Source: Lactococcus sp. S-13 (GTDB lineage Bacteria > Bacillota > Bacilli > Lactobacillales > Streptococcaceae). Taken from it: 64,000 nucleotides of DNA. The notes beneath the pieces were generated by a model. The model saw only the letters and a program-made list of their open reading frames with translations. It was not told the DNA's origin and searched no databases. Location of the stretch: the NCBI RefSeq assembly GCF_004210295.1, contig NZ_SDAK01000002.1, positions 22,768 to 86,767 on the forward strand, given 5' to 3'. The translations under genes were made by a program, and so were the position numbers. This document shows, one piece after another, positions 1-8,913 of the stretch. Position 1 is the first letter of the stretch. Each line of letters begins with the position of its first letter.

Positions 1-2269
1 GCTGAAAAACAAAAGTGACTTCCTCTTTGAAAAAAAGTTGAATACCCTCTCCAAAAAAGTGTGTGAGCAATTTTCCCACTTTTTCACGTTGGTAAACTTC
101 TTCAATTCGAGGAGAAACTCTTCGTTCATCTTGTGTTTCAACCACTTCTGAGAAATTAGCCTCAACACTTTTAGGCTCTTCAACATGATTATTTGAGGTT
201 TGTACGGAATCAGATTTTTTCCTTTTTATATTATCGGATTTCGCTTTATTCTCAGCCTGTGAAACATCGCTCTTGCTCATTGTAGGGGCTTTAATGTGTA
301 ATTGAACTGCCTCTTCGGAAACCAGAGTGTCCTCTAAAACAGTTCCCACGTTGAAATTGAAGTCATTTAAGCCCTTCCCGTGGTCATCAAAGTCACCTCC
401 TGCTTCCACAAATAAATATTCCCATGCACCAAGCATATTCGTATAATCTTCGAATTCGTCAAATTCTTTTTCACCTCCGCCTTTTTTGATTTGTTTCTTG
501 GAAGCTTTGATCGGGTGGGGACGAATATCTCGCCCCTCTAAATCCTTACGTTTTTTAGTTCGGTCAAGAATGATTTCACTTTCTAGCAACTTCCTTAATT
601 CATAAGTGTTAATGAGTTCACGACCATCTTCGAGTTCTGTGAAGCTCTTATTTAAGTCCATTGGGGAGCCTGAGCGTTGTTCCACAATCACCGTTGTCTC
701 TCCCAAATTATCCGCAAAGTCTTTGGCGTCATCTTTATCATCTGACTGGATAAAAATGCTATTCCCAGATGCTTGCAAAATGACTTTTCCAAGAGTGTCG
801 CCATAATTTTCATAAACTTGTTGGTAGGATTGAGAGTATATCCGAATAATGTTTCCTGCTTCAAGACCCACGTTTAAATGCTTTTTGAGGTTCATGATAG
901 GCGGAATGTTAGGGAACTCTTCAAAGATAGACTGCAGTCTAAAATCATATTTTTTCCCTTTTTCCGTTGATGTTTTAGCAATCGTTTGATACAACTGATT
1001 GTAAAAGAGACTAAGCATAATGGCATTAGCTTCATCCGCATAAGGAAAGACCACAAATAAAAGCGTGGGTTTCCCATCGCTTGGATAGACAAGCTCACTA
1101 AAATCAATGTCATTACCACTTGTCAAATGAATCATCGACGAGGTTGTCAAAAATGACAGTTTCCCATCAAAAATCATCATGAATGATTTTCTTTGCTGCT
1201 CTGTTCCTCGTTTCGCTTGGCGGTAGAATTTACGAGCGACATGATTTCTTGAAAGTCCTTCAACATAGCGGTCAAGAAGATATTCCCCTTTTTTATTTAA
1301 GTCTTTGGGTTGTGTGGTCAAATCAATAAAATCTGAGACAGATGGAATATTAACCCATTCAGGTTTACTTTCTTTTACTGCAATTTCACAGACAAGGACA
1401 ACCGCTGTTTCAAAAACGGACTTCGCACCCAAATTCCAAATAGGGTCTTTGGCGTCAGGGTCATCAAAGAGGACGGTACTGACAGTTTTAATTGCTTCTT
1501 GCGCTCGATCATTGTCTGATACCCAATATTTAATCACCTCATGAAGAGGATTATACCTTAAGGAATTTTTAGGGTTGACTAAGTTAAAGGTCAACCTATT
1601 AAATTTTTTTCGTGCCAATGGATGTTCCCACGTGCGTCTTGTAATATCTCCTTTAATATCGTTAATAACCATTGAATCTGGCTGTTTAGATCGAATATTT
1701 AAGTCAATCGTTGGATAGGTAATATATTGCGTTTTCCCTGTTTGTGTCCCTCCCATAACTTTAGAGTTTGTGTTGGCTGGATCAAAATAGATTTCTTGAC
1801 GATTGGGATCTACTGCAATCGGCAGACCAGGGGGAGAATCAAACTCAACATCTTTAGCAATTGACGCCTTTGGATATTGTCTTTTAATCTCTTCAAGTGT
1901 CGTCCATTTTGATGTCCCTTTTGTGCCTTTGTTTAAATCTCTGTAAGAGCGTCTAGCCTTGTAACTGAGAATTGCTAGAAGAATACCCACAACAACTAAA
2001 AGAAGGAGGTACAACAACCAATAGGAACGTTTCGACCAGTAAGGGAAAAAAAGGGAAAAAAGATGATGTTTTACTTGATAGCCAAAGTAACTCAAATTTT
2101 GGCCATAACTTAGAACACTTGCCCCTTTCATTGAATCCATGAAAAAAGCGAGGAGATGATAAATGACATTAAAGGCGACCGAGGTCGTAATAAAAACAAA
2201 AGTGGCTAAGCCAACCAATAATTTTGGTTCAGCTAACCACTTTTTCCATTGTTTATAGCGTTGATTCAT
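1..2269 (-). CDS. VirD4/TraG-type conjugation coupling protein (C-terminus off window)
   Basis: An open frame reads leftwards from an ATG at 2269 to base 1 without a stop, so at least 756 residues are present and the C-terminus is missing. Type IV coupling proteins are membrane ATPases that deliver the relaxase-DNA complex to the conjugative pore. I see two N-terminal hydrophobic segments (about residues 18-45 and 82-103), a Walker A motif GGTQTGKT near residues 173-180, and a Walker B-like stretch SIFEEFPNIPP further on, the normal VirD4/TraG order. The tail is acidic and repetitive. The start overlaps the end of the upstream gene by 17 nt, suggesting translational coupling in one minus-strand transfer operon. 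The family is clear; the plasmid-specific name is not. Confidence 0.85.
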   Translation of the reverse strand, partial: MNQRYKQWKKWLAEPKLLVGLATFVFITTSVAFNVIYHLLAFFMDSMKGASVLSYGQNLSYFGYQVKHHLFSLFFPYWSKRSYWLLYLLLLVVVGILLAILSYKARRSYRDLNKGTKGTSKWTTLEEIKRQYPKASIAKDVEFDSPPGLPIAVDPNRQEIYFDPANTNSKVMGGTQTGKTQYITYPTIDLNIRSKQPDSMVINDIKGDITRRTWEHPLARKKFNRLTFNLVNPKNSLRYNPLHEVIKYWVSDNDRAQEAIKTVSTVLFDDPDAKDPIWNLGAKSVFETAVVLVCEIAVKESKPEWVNIPSVSDFIDLTTQPKDLNKKGEYLLDRYVEGLSRNHVARKFYRQAKRGTEQQRKSFMMIFDGKLSFLTTSSMIHLTSGNDIDFSELVYPSDGKPTLLFVVFPYADEANAIMLSLFYNQLYQTIAKTSTEKGKKYDFRLQSIFEEFPNIPPIMNLKKHLNVGLEAGNIIRIYSQSYQQVYENYGDTLGKVILQASGNSIFIQSDDKDDAKDFADNLGETTVIVEQRSGSPMDLNKSFTELEDGRELINTYELRKLLESEIILDRTKKRKDLEGRDIRPHPIKASKKQIKKGGGEKEFDEFEDYTNMLGAWEYLFVEAGGDFDDHGKGLNDFNFNVGTVLEDTLVSEEAVQLHIKAPTMSKSDVSQAENKAKSDNIKRKKSDSVQTSNNHVEEPKSVEANFSEVVETQDERRVSPRIEEVYQREKVGKLLTHFFGEGIQLFFKEEVTFVFQ

Positions 2270-3047
2270 CTTGAAGGACCGCCATTTCTCCAAGTAGCTG
2301 CTCAGCAGCTTGGACACCATCTGCAGTTGCTAAGCGTTTCAAGTTTGTGTTCCCAAAAAGATCATCATACACTTGAAGCTGTTTCGCAACTTTTTGACGC
2401 TGCTTGAGTTGTTCTTGACCCACATAAAGAAAAACTTCCTTGGTTATCGTTTTTTCCAAGACTTTTCGCTGTGAGGATTTGATCACTTTTGACAAGTACC
2501 AAAGTAAAATAAATCCTGAAACAATCAAGCTTAGCCCAATCAACCAAACATTTTGAAAATGCAGGGTTGTAAATAGGACAAATAAAGCAGAGAGATAAAT
2601 CAGAGGTAAAAGAATGACAATTAAAACCACTTTCCAACTGGCAATCACACCAATTGTTTTTTTCCCTGCTTGAGCAGCCACATGATGCACTTCTGTTTCA
2701 ATTTTTTCTACTTGTTCGAGTTCTTCAATTGGTGCGGGTTCTGCCACAATTTTTTTCTGTTCTTGTTTAGGCTGAGCTTCAAAAAGCTCAGACAAAAAGG
2801 ACACAATTTCATCAGTTGGAACACCGTTTTTTTCCAAAGAATCTGAAATATAGGTTTTCAAACTACTTGAACCATAGGGCGAGAGTACGACTTTATCTGT
2901 CCAGACGGTTTCTTTTGAGTCATGAACAGCAAACACAACTTCTGTCTCCTTTTTTAACGTTTGTTGGAATTCGTTAATTTGAACGGATGATTTATCAAGC
3001 GTTGAGGTGGTAGTCTGCTGGTCTGAAGTTAATTTTAAATTAAACAT
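2253..3047 (-). CDS. Conjugation-module membrane protein, 264 aa
   Basis: The product has a soluble, acidic N-terminal half (about 130 residues), two adjacent transmembrane helices at roughly residues 138-160 and 167-186, and a charged, coiled-coil-like C-terminal part. I do not recognise a named family. It sits directly upstream of the coupling protein, overlaps it by 17 nt, and follows the VirB2-like small membrane gene by 12 nt, so it is very probably part of the transfer apparatus. The ribosome binding site AAAGGAGAGG lies just before the ATG. Confidence 0.7.
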   Translation of the reverse strand: MFNLKLTSDQQTTTSTLDKSSVQINEFQQTLKKETEVVFAVHDSKETVWTDKVVLSPYGSSSLKTYISDSLEKNGVPTDEIVSFLSELFEAQPKQEQKKIVAEPAPIEELEQVEKIETEVHHVAAQAGKKTIGVIASWKVVLIVILLPLIYLSALFVLFTTLHFQNVWLIGLSLIVSGFILLWYLSKVIKSSQRKVLEKTITKEVFLYVGQEQLKQRQKVAKQLQVYDDLFGNTNLKRLATADGVQAAEQLLGEMAVLQDESTL

Positions 3048-3059
3048 AGCCTCTCCTTT

Positions 3060-3416
3060 TTACAATAGCGATTTTAACGTAGCAAGAGGAGAAATTGCCA
3101 ATTGTTTTGCGATTGTCCCCACCGCATTCAACTTGTACTTATCACCTTGTCCCAAAATATCTAGCAACCATTTAACCAGTTGAGGAATGGTTACAACAAG
3201 TACTGCAATGACAAAGGCAATTTTAGCACGACCATACCATGTATCTTTGCTTCGTTCACTTGCCGCCACGGAAATAACTAAAGCAGCAACTGCAGATAAA
3301 ACAATAACAGCAATCCCAACAACTTGAATAATGCTCAAAAGGTCTCCGACCTTAGAAACAATGGTATCTTGATTGATGGCTGCATCTGCTAGTACAAAAG
3401 AATTAGAAATGTTCAT
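3060..3416 (-). CDS. Small membrane protein, VirB2/TrbC pilin-like, 118 aa
   Basis: The protein has three hydrophobic stretches (an N-terminal one and helices near residues 30-52 and 66-90) separated by a short basic loop, the pattern of VirB2/TrbC-like subunits of Gram-positive type IV secretion systems. It has a strong GGAGG site before the ATG and overlaps the end of the preceding 93-aa gene by 14 nt. Position in the transfer operon supports a membrane role in conjugation. Assignment to VirB2 rests on topology and context, not on a diagnostic motif. Confidence 0.6.
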   Translation of the reverse strand: MNISNSFVLADAAINQDTIVSKVGDLLSIIQVVGIAVIVLSAVAALVISVAASERSKDTWYGRAKIAFVIAVLVVTIPQLVKWLLDILGQGDKYKLNAVGTIAKQLAISPLATLKSLL

Positions 3417-3684
3417 TTGTGTTTTCCTCCTTATTTGAAACCTGATGAACGTTTGTGCTATCAGGGTGTTTGGTTGGTTTATTTTCTAATTGAGCCAAGC
3501 TGAAGTTGTTTTTTTCAAGGGCTTTAACTAAACGTTTTTGCCCTTCTTCAGCGTAACTTTTATAGTGATCTGTTTGAAGATCAAGAGCCTCTTTTTCAAG
3601 CTCTGAGAAATGATCTCCTAAGAGACCAGCAATTGTTTTGGCGCTTTTTTTATACTCGGTACGTTCCGATTGTGTGTATGACAT
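3403..3684 (-). CDS. Small charged hypothetical protein, conjugation operon, 93 aa
   Basis: A soluble, mostly helical and highly charged protein with no membrane segment and no motif I recognise. It has an AGAAAGGA ribosome binding site and overlaps the next gene by 14 nt, so it is co-translated with the transfer genes. Function unknown; an accessory or regulatory role in conjugation is only an inference from position. Confidence 0.6.
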   Translation of the reverse strand: MSYTQSERTEYKKSAKTIAGLLGDHFSELEKEALDLQTDHYKSYAEEGQKRLVKALEKNNFSLAQLENKPTKHPDSTNVHQVSNKEENTNEHF

Positions 3685-3699
3685 TTTCGTTCCTTTCTG

Positions 3700-4221
3700 T
3701 CAGTTCACATTTTGATAGATGAAATTGACGGTGTCTCCTTCAGCTTCATATTCTGCTTTTAAACGTTCAGCTTCCTTCTGATTTTCCGCTTCTTGTTGAA
3801 GCTCAGCCTCTCTTAAAGCTTGTGCTTGATCATTTGAGTTTTGTTCAGGAACTGGAGCAGGCTGTGAATATTGAGGTTGTGAGCTTTCAGGTTGATTGGG
3901 GCATGGTTGAGGAGGGGCGACATTATTTTGAACTTGGCTTTGTGATGTTGTTTGAACCGCTTCAGCATTCACTTTAGCCTTCTTTTCCTTAACTTGAGGG
4001 CTACTTTTAGCCTTTGCATGGTTGGAAGATGCCGTAGAGCTCACTTTTAACGTGTGAGCTTTAGTTGCGACTGCAGCTTTATCTGTACCCACTCCTGTTA
4101 AAAAAAGGGTAACAGCAGCAAAAATAACGACCATTAAGAGAACAACTGATGTTAAACCAAAAAGTAAGCCCCCACTTGGCGAACGGATCAGATTTTGGAA
4201 TCTCTTTAAATTAACTTTCAT
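3700..4221 (-). CDS. Membrane-anchored Pro/Gln-rich protein, 173 aa
   Basis: An N-terminal basic segment is followed by one transmembrane helix (about residues 18-44), then a long low-complexity extracellular stretch rich in Ala, Lys, Pro, Gln and Ser, ending in a Glu-rich helix. This is a single-pass surface-exposed protein. A TTG codon at 4245 would extend the frame, but I prefer the ATG at 4221 as the conventional start. It lies between the large adhesin (upstream) and the 93-aa gene (downstream), and a terminator separates it from the adhesin. Confidence 0.6.
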   Translation of the reverse strand: MKVNLKRFQNLIRSPSGGLLFGLTSVVLLMVVIFAAVTLFLTGVGTDKAAVATKAHTLKVSSTASSNHAKAKSSPQVKEKKAKVNAEAVQTTSQSQVQNNVAPPQPCPNQPESSQPQYSQPAPVPEQNSNDQAQALREAELQQEAENQKEAERLKAEYEAEGDTVNFIYQNVN

Positions 4222-4250
4222 AATCACTTTTTCTTTCTTATTCAAAAAAT

Positions 4251-4276
4251 AAAAGCAAAAGGTTACTTTTGCTTTT
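4251..4276 (-). terminator. Intrinsic terminator after the adhesin gene
   Basis: The arms AAAAGCAAAAG and CTTTTGCTTTT around a 4-nt loop (GTAA on the transcribed strand) are followed by a U-rich run on the minus strand. The hairpin directly adjoins the adhesin stop codon and precedes the 173-aa gene. Confidence 0.6.
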
Positions 4277-7200
4277 TTAAAATTTAATATAACGTTTGAA
4301 TTTATTGATTCCTGCCATCAACGTGTGCCGCTTACGTTCGTTAAGAACAGCTCCTACAACAAGAGAAACGGTAACGAACCATGCACCAACTGCTGTCAAG
4401 ATCGATTTGGAATCGCCTGTCTTGGGAAGGAAAATATTTACCACCTTGTGGGCAATCGCTTTTGGAGTAGGCGCTTTAACCTCTGGTTTTACCACTTTTT
4501 TAGGTGCTGCAACAGCGGGATTAGTCACTTCATTAACCCGTGTTTCGGTTTTAATCGTAAGTCCTTTAAGCGGTGTGCCGTCAGGGTTGAGTCCTTCAAC
4601 CACTTGGGAAGCCACGTTTAAAATGTCGGTGTGATCTGGCGTTCCTGCTTTGACCGTCATGGAAATAGAAGCTTTATAATACTGCCCAAAAGGCATATCA
4701 AGCACTTTAACGGTTTTGCCCTTCGCCAAAGTGCTCTCTTTAAAGTGATTCAACAGAATTTGAACTTTTCCATCGACGTTCGTTACCACATAATCACTTG
4801 GCGCAAGGAACTCCCCTGATGCATCCCAAACCTTGACGGAAGCAAGATCAGGGGTCAAATAACGTTCGTCGTAATCGTCAACGAGTCCAAGTTTCGTTAG
4901 AAGCGCTGTTTGGTCAAAAGGTGTGGTATCGAGCCATAATTGATAAGGAATGACTTGACCAATCTTGACCAGTGTATTGTTTCCGTTGGTGGTTTGATTA
5001 TTTTTAACCTCATCCACGTGGGCATCTTTTGCCGTTTTTTCAACTTCAGCCTTAAAAGTGGCCTCCGTTTCTTTAGTCGTGGTGTCTTTGGCATCGCCCG
5101 TCAATTTGAAGCCTTTGGCAATTTCAGAATCATCTTGCAAGAACGTATTGTTGGTCAGATTATCCGTTGCGCCTTTGGTTTCAAATTTGTGAGGCTGCAG
5201 CGTTGGTGTTGAAACGGTCTCTTTTTCATCCTTTGGATTGTTATTATTAAGAATAGGCTGTTGAGTCGTGTCTGTCCCAAGATAGAGGGCTTCGTTGACA
5301 AAAGTTAACTCCGAGCCATAAACACTCAGTGAGTCAAGCGTGACAGGCACATCAATCTCCCCTTCAGCTTTTGTGGGAGCGAACGTCACTTGACCCTCAA
5401 CTGGAATCAACTGGTTGGTATGATTAACAGAAGCGTTTGAGATTTTGACGGTGTAGCTTTGACCAGGGACGAGTCCTTCGTAATGATAAGTATCAACCAC
5501 TTGAACTTTTGAGCCGAGCGGTACCGTCGCTGATTTGACTTGTGTTGCCCCCTCCACTTTTGTGACCGAAACGGTTTGAGCAGGGTTGTTCTTCCAATGA
5601 TCCTCTTTGACAACCACCGTGCCGTTTTTATCCGTCACAGTTTCAAGCATGGTATACTTCTTGCCTTGATCCGCAGTGGTATCAAAATCAGGCGTTTTAA
5701 GTGGCACAATCGCATTCCCACGTAAATCTGTTGTGAAGCTTACCGTTGCTGTGATTGGATTGCCATCCTTATCGAGCTTAGGTGTTCCGTCCTCACTATG
5801 AACTGCCTCACCCTTCATGGTGTAGTCGGTGTTTGGCGAGAGGTTGGCGACGACCGCATTATCGTTGATTGAGGCAAGCCCTACGCCTAAGGTTGAATCT
5901 TTATCTGCCGCATCGCTTGCGGTGGTTGTGATGGTTGGAGGGGTAATCACCTCGTCCGCAATCATACCGAGATTTGGACGAACGGTCAGAACTTTATCAT
6001 CAATCAGCGTTGCTGCACTGTAAGTTTCTTCGTGAATGACTTGTTTGGTATCCGACCAGTAGAATTTATAGGTGTAGCTTTGAATCGCCCCACTTTGGTT
6101 CACATTCGCTGTGACATCAATATTGATCGGCACGATTGTTTTTGTGCCTTTTGGTGTCACAATTTCTTTGAGCTGGTAACGAGCAATAAAGCCATTAGCA
6201 TCCAGTTCCGTGCCAAGAGGGACATTGTAAAAAGCAGTCAAGCCATCCGAAGTAAAGCCATTGCCGCCAACAGTCGTTCCCGAAGTTGCCACATCGCCTT
6301 TTCCTTCAAAACCATAGGCTTTAAAAGCCGCTTTGGTATTCGCATCTTGTGCCACCAGTTGGAATTGCGCATCATTCAGTCCTGTTAGTGAATGATTTTG
6401 TTCCAAGACTTTAGTGAACATTGCGTTCCAACGCAAGGCTTGGTTTGGAAGGTCTTGTTTGACGTTAATGATTGCCGTTTTTTCATCTTTTTTCTTAACA
6501 TCAAAGTTGTATTTGGTGCTATTGAGCGATTCCCCATAGCCAGCTTGCGTTTCTTGAACCATCCACTCGCCTGCAGGGATTCCTGAAATGATGACTTTAT
6601 TTTGATTTGAAAGACGAACCGTCACATCCCCTGTTTCAGAAAAGGCAGCTTCATCTTGTGTACCAGAAGTGATGGTGATGGGCTTGCCTTTTAAGCCGTC
6701 CGCAAGGTTGAGCTTATCGCCTGCTTTGTGAAGGATTTGACCTGTCGCATCTTTCACATCCGAACGGTAGAAAATCGTGAAATTAGCGCCTTGCGTGTTT
6801 TGTTTGTTTCCAAGCGTTGTGGCATCTTTGACTGTTTTATCAATCTCAATCTCACCAGTAACCTCGGTGTTTGTGCCAGAAACGTCTTCCCAATCAATGA
6901 CTTGATTAGCACCTTTGTAAGTGAAAGTCACTTCTTTAGGCGCAAAAGTGTTGACAAAACCTGCACCAGCCGTGATTTCAAAAGCGGTATATTTTTGTCC
7001 GATGACCAGAGGGCTTGATAAAGGATTGTCAGTCGTGCTGCCTTCTCCTTTGGCATCTAGCGTGGCTTGAGCCACGACATTGCCTGCCGCATCTTTAACG
7101 CCCATCACGGTGCCGTTGAATTGATAGAGGTTGTTTAAAAGGTTAGCACCATTGTAAAGTCCTGCTTTGTGGAACTTAATCCCCCCAACCTGCTTATTGT

Positions 7201-8659
7201 CAGTGAAAACCGCTTGAGCAGTTCCTGTTGTTGAATCTTCTGTGATTTTACCTGTAATCGGTGTGTTCACGAGTTTTCCAGTTGAGTCTGAATGTCCGAG
7301 GGTGTAGGGAGCTGGGACAGCAACTTCTGTGACTTTGTACACATCCCCAACCGCAGAAAAGTCTTTAATCGTAATGGAGCCATCTTTTCCTGTTGTAACG
7401 TTATGAGCCACCCCTTTAGAAAAGCTAATGCTTCCGTTTTTAGCGCCACCAGCATCTAGCGTATCAAAAGTGCCATCAATGCCTGTATCAACCGTCGTAC
7501 CATCTGCTTGATAGAGGGTCACATCAAACTTAGCCCCTGCAATATTTCCTGAGCCTTGATGAGCATCCTGTGCAGTCTGTTTTTTAACGATTTTCAATGA
7601 GCCATCGAGGGTGACATTGACGTTGAGTGAGGCTACTTCTGCCGAAGGATCTGTTGCGGCAATAACAGGTTGACTTGCATTTCCTGAACTATCTCCGTTT
7701 GTGCTGTACACAAACCTTGGTAAACCATTTGGATATTGTTTAGATGTTGCATTCCTAAACTGAATTGCATTAGAAGTAGATCCAGCTTTTACTGCAGATG
7801 TTGGGTTGAGAGTGAGAGTATTTCCAGAAACAGTCTCACTTAATCCAGCAACGTTACTTTTGATAAATGGAAATGTAGAAAGTACTCCATTTGTATCCGT
7901 TATGGTTTTAGGTACTCCAACAACCAACTTAACTGTTTGACCGTCAAAAGATGGTTTTGAAGTTAAGGCTTGTGCTTGATTGATAAGGCCGTCAAATTCA
8001 GTTTGAACCGTGGCAACCGTCACGCCTGATGAATCAGGACCAAAGCTAACAATCATTGACGGAGTCGCATCTTCAGAAGCGACTCCATAAACAAATAATT
8101 GATGCCAAATCCCAAGCCGTGCAGCAGTATATATTGTCCGATTAGTTGCCGCTCCTGCTTTGTTAGCTAAATAAGCAATATTATTGATGACTGCTTTTTG
8201 AGTCTCTGTCAATTTTGCCCAAATGGCATTCATGGCATCCTGCTGGGCTTGGGTACTTGGATTATTAAGCGGCACACCCATTGCCAAACAATAAACAGGA
8301 TCGCTACTGTCCAGCGAAAGATAGGTCACAACCTCACCGTTTGAAAGGGTCGCAATATCATTTTGCGGAGTCCAATTGACTGTGCCAGAAGCGGGAGGCG
8401 CCGCAAGCACAAAGTGTGAAGTCGTAAGTGTCCCGCCCCCAACTCCAAGTGCAAGCAGGGTCGCAATCACGAGGTGGCGTGCTTTTTTAGAGCCAATCAT
8501 TACTTGACTGGTCTGAGCAACAAGTTGAATGGCAGGCTTAACGAGGCGTGATAACAAGGTCTGACTCGAGGTTACCCACTCTTTTTTCGATTTGCGTGAC
8601 CGAAAATGACTATTTTTCGGTTCACGAAGCAAATCTTCCAATTTTTTGAATTTCTTCAT
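4277..8659 (-). CDS. LPKTG-anchored thioester/VaFE-type adhesin, 1460 aa
   Basis: A giant cell-wall protein likely used in cell-cell contact or adhesion. It starts with a basic region and a hydrophobic signal segment (about residues 65-86, ending near VLAAPP), then a region with YCLAMG that resembles a thioester domain. Next come several repeated beta-rich modules: SpaA/Cna-B-like ones (for example after GAKFDVTLYQ and GGIKFHKAG) and VaFE-type ones (DKDGNPITA... and DTYHYEGLVPG regions). The C-terminus has LPKTG, a hydrophobic helix and a basic tail, so sortase should anchor it. Such isopeptide or ester-crosslinked adhesins often accompany conjugation modules. The ATG follows AAAAGGAGG. A terminator-like hairpin lies about 40 nt upstream, so expression may be attenuated. 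Confidence 0.85.
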   Translation of the reverse strand: MKKFKKLEDLLREPKNSHFRSRKSKKEWVTSSQTLLSRLVKPAIQLVAQTSQVMIGSKKARHLVIATLLALGVGGGTLTTSHFVLAAPPASGTVNWTPQNDIATLSNGEVVTYLSLDSSDPVYCLAMGVPLNNPSTQAQQDAMNAIWAKLTETQKAVINNIAYLANKAGAATNRTIYTAARLGIWHQLFVYGVASEDATPSMIVSFGPDSSGVTVATVQTEFDGLINQAQALTSKPSFDGQTVKLVVGVPKTITDTNGVLSTFPFIKSNVAGLSETVSGNTLTLNPTSAVKAGSTSNAIQFRNATSKQYPNGLPRFVYSTNGDSSGNASQPVIAATDPSAEVASLNVNVTLDGSLKIVKKQTAQDAHQGSGNIAGAKFDVTLYQADGTTVDTGIDGTFDTLDAGGAKNGSISFSKGVAHNVTTGKDGSITIKDFSAVGDVYKVTEVAVPAPYTLGHSDSTGKLVNTPITGKITEDSTTGTAQAVFTDNKQVGGIKFHKAGLYNGANLLNNLYQFNGTVMGVKDAAGNVVAQATLDAKGEGSTTDNPLSSPLVIGQKYTAFEITAGAGFVNTFAPKEVTFTYKGANQVIDWEDVSGTNTEVTGEIEIDKTVKDATTLGNKQNTQGANFTIFYRSDVKDATGQILHKAGDKLNLADGLKGKPITITSGTQDEAAFSETGDVTVRLSNQNKVIISGIPAGEWMVQETQAGYGESLNSTKYNFDVKKKDEKTAIINVKQDLPNQALRWNAMFTKVLEQNHSLTGLNDAQFQLVAQDANTKAAFKAYGFEGKGDVATSGTTVGGNGFTSDGLTAFYNVPLGTELDANGFIARYQLKEIVTPKGTKTIVPINIDVTANVNQSGAIQSYTYKFYWSDTKQVIHEETYSAATLIDDKVLTVRPNLGMIADEVITPPTITTTASDAADKDSTLGVGLASINDNAVVANLSPNTDYTMKGEAVHSEDGTPKLDKDGNPITATVSFTTDLRGNAIVPLKTPDFDTTADQGKKYTMLETVTDKNGTVVVKEDHWKNNPAQTVSVTKVEGATQVKSATVPLGSKVQVVDTYHYEGLVPGQSYTVKISNASVNHTNQLIPVEGQVTFAPTKAEGEIDVPVTLDSLSVYGSELTFVNEALYLGTDTTQQPILNNNNPKDEKETVSTPTLQPHKFETKGATDNLTNNTFLQDDSEIAKGFKLTGDAKDTTTKETEATFKAEVEKTAKDAHVDEVKNNQTTNGNNTLVKIGQVIPYQLWLDTTPFDQTALLTKLGLVDDYDERYLTPDLASVKVWDASGEFLAPSDYVVTNVDGKVQILLNHFKESTLAKGKTVKVLDMPFGQYYKASISMTVKAGTPDHTDILNVASQVVEGLNPDGTPLKGLTIKTETRVNEVTNPAVAAPKKVVKPEVKAPTPKAIAHKVVNIFLPKTGDSKSILTAVGAWFVTVSLVVGAVLNERKRHTLMAGINKFKRYIKF

Positions 8660-8699
8660 TCAGAAATCCTCCTTTTTTTGAATGTTTTTGAGAACAAAA

Positions 8700-8724
8700 A
8701 AATCTGACAACCCTGTCAGATTTA
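8700..8724 (-). terminator. Terminator/attenuator hairpin upstream of the adhesin
   Basis: On the minus strand AATCTGACA and TGTCAGATT form a 9-bp stem followed directly by a run of U. It lies only about 40 nt before the adhesin ATG, too close to leave a complete promoter and leader in between. It may end the upstream transcript or attenuate adhesin transcription. Confidence 0.55.
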
Positions 8725-8877
8725 GGAGATATGGCATAGTTTATCGTCAATTTCGGACGAATAAGAGCAGAAAGAATCGAACTTTCATCAAGCATTTAAA
8801 CATTCAACCGTTAATTGTACTTGACACAGCCTTGTCACTCCTTTATTCCTTTCAATTTTAAGATTTTTCCAACAAAA

Positions 8878-8912
8878 AAAACACGGAAGTATTTCAAGGC
8901 TTCCGTGTTTTT
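8878..8912 (-). terminator. Intrinsic terminator of the 355-aa surface protein gene
   Basis: The arms AACACGGAAG and CTTCCGTGTT are each flanked by a homopolymer run (A on one side, T on the other), giving a strong terminator that could act on both strands. It immediately follows the stop codon at 8914. Confidence 0.75.
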
Positions 8913-8913
8913 T

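Noticed and set aside
4296..7018. Several plus-strand ORFs of 60-118 codons
   Set aside because: They are shadows of the adhesin gene on the other strand with no own sites or domains.
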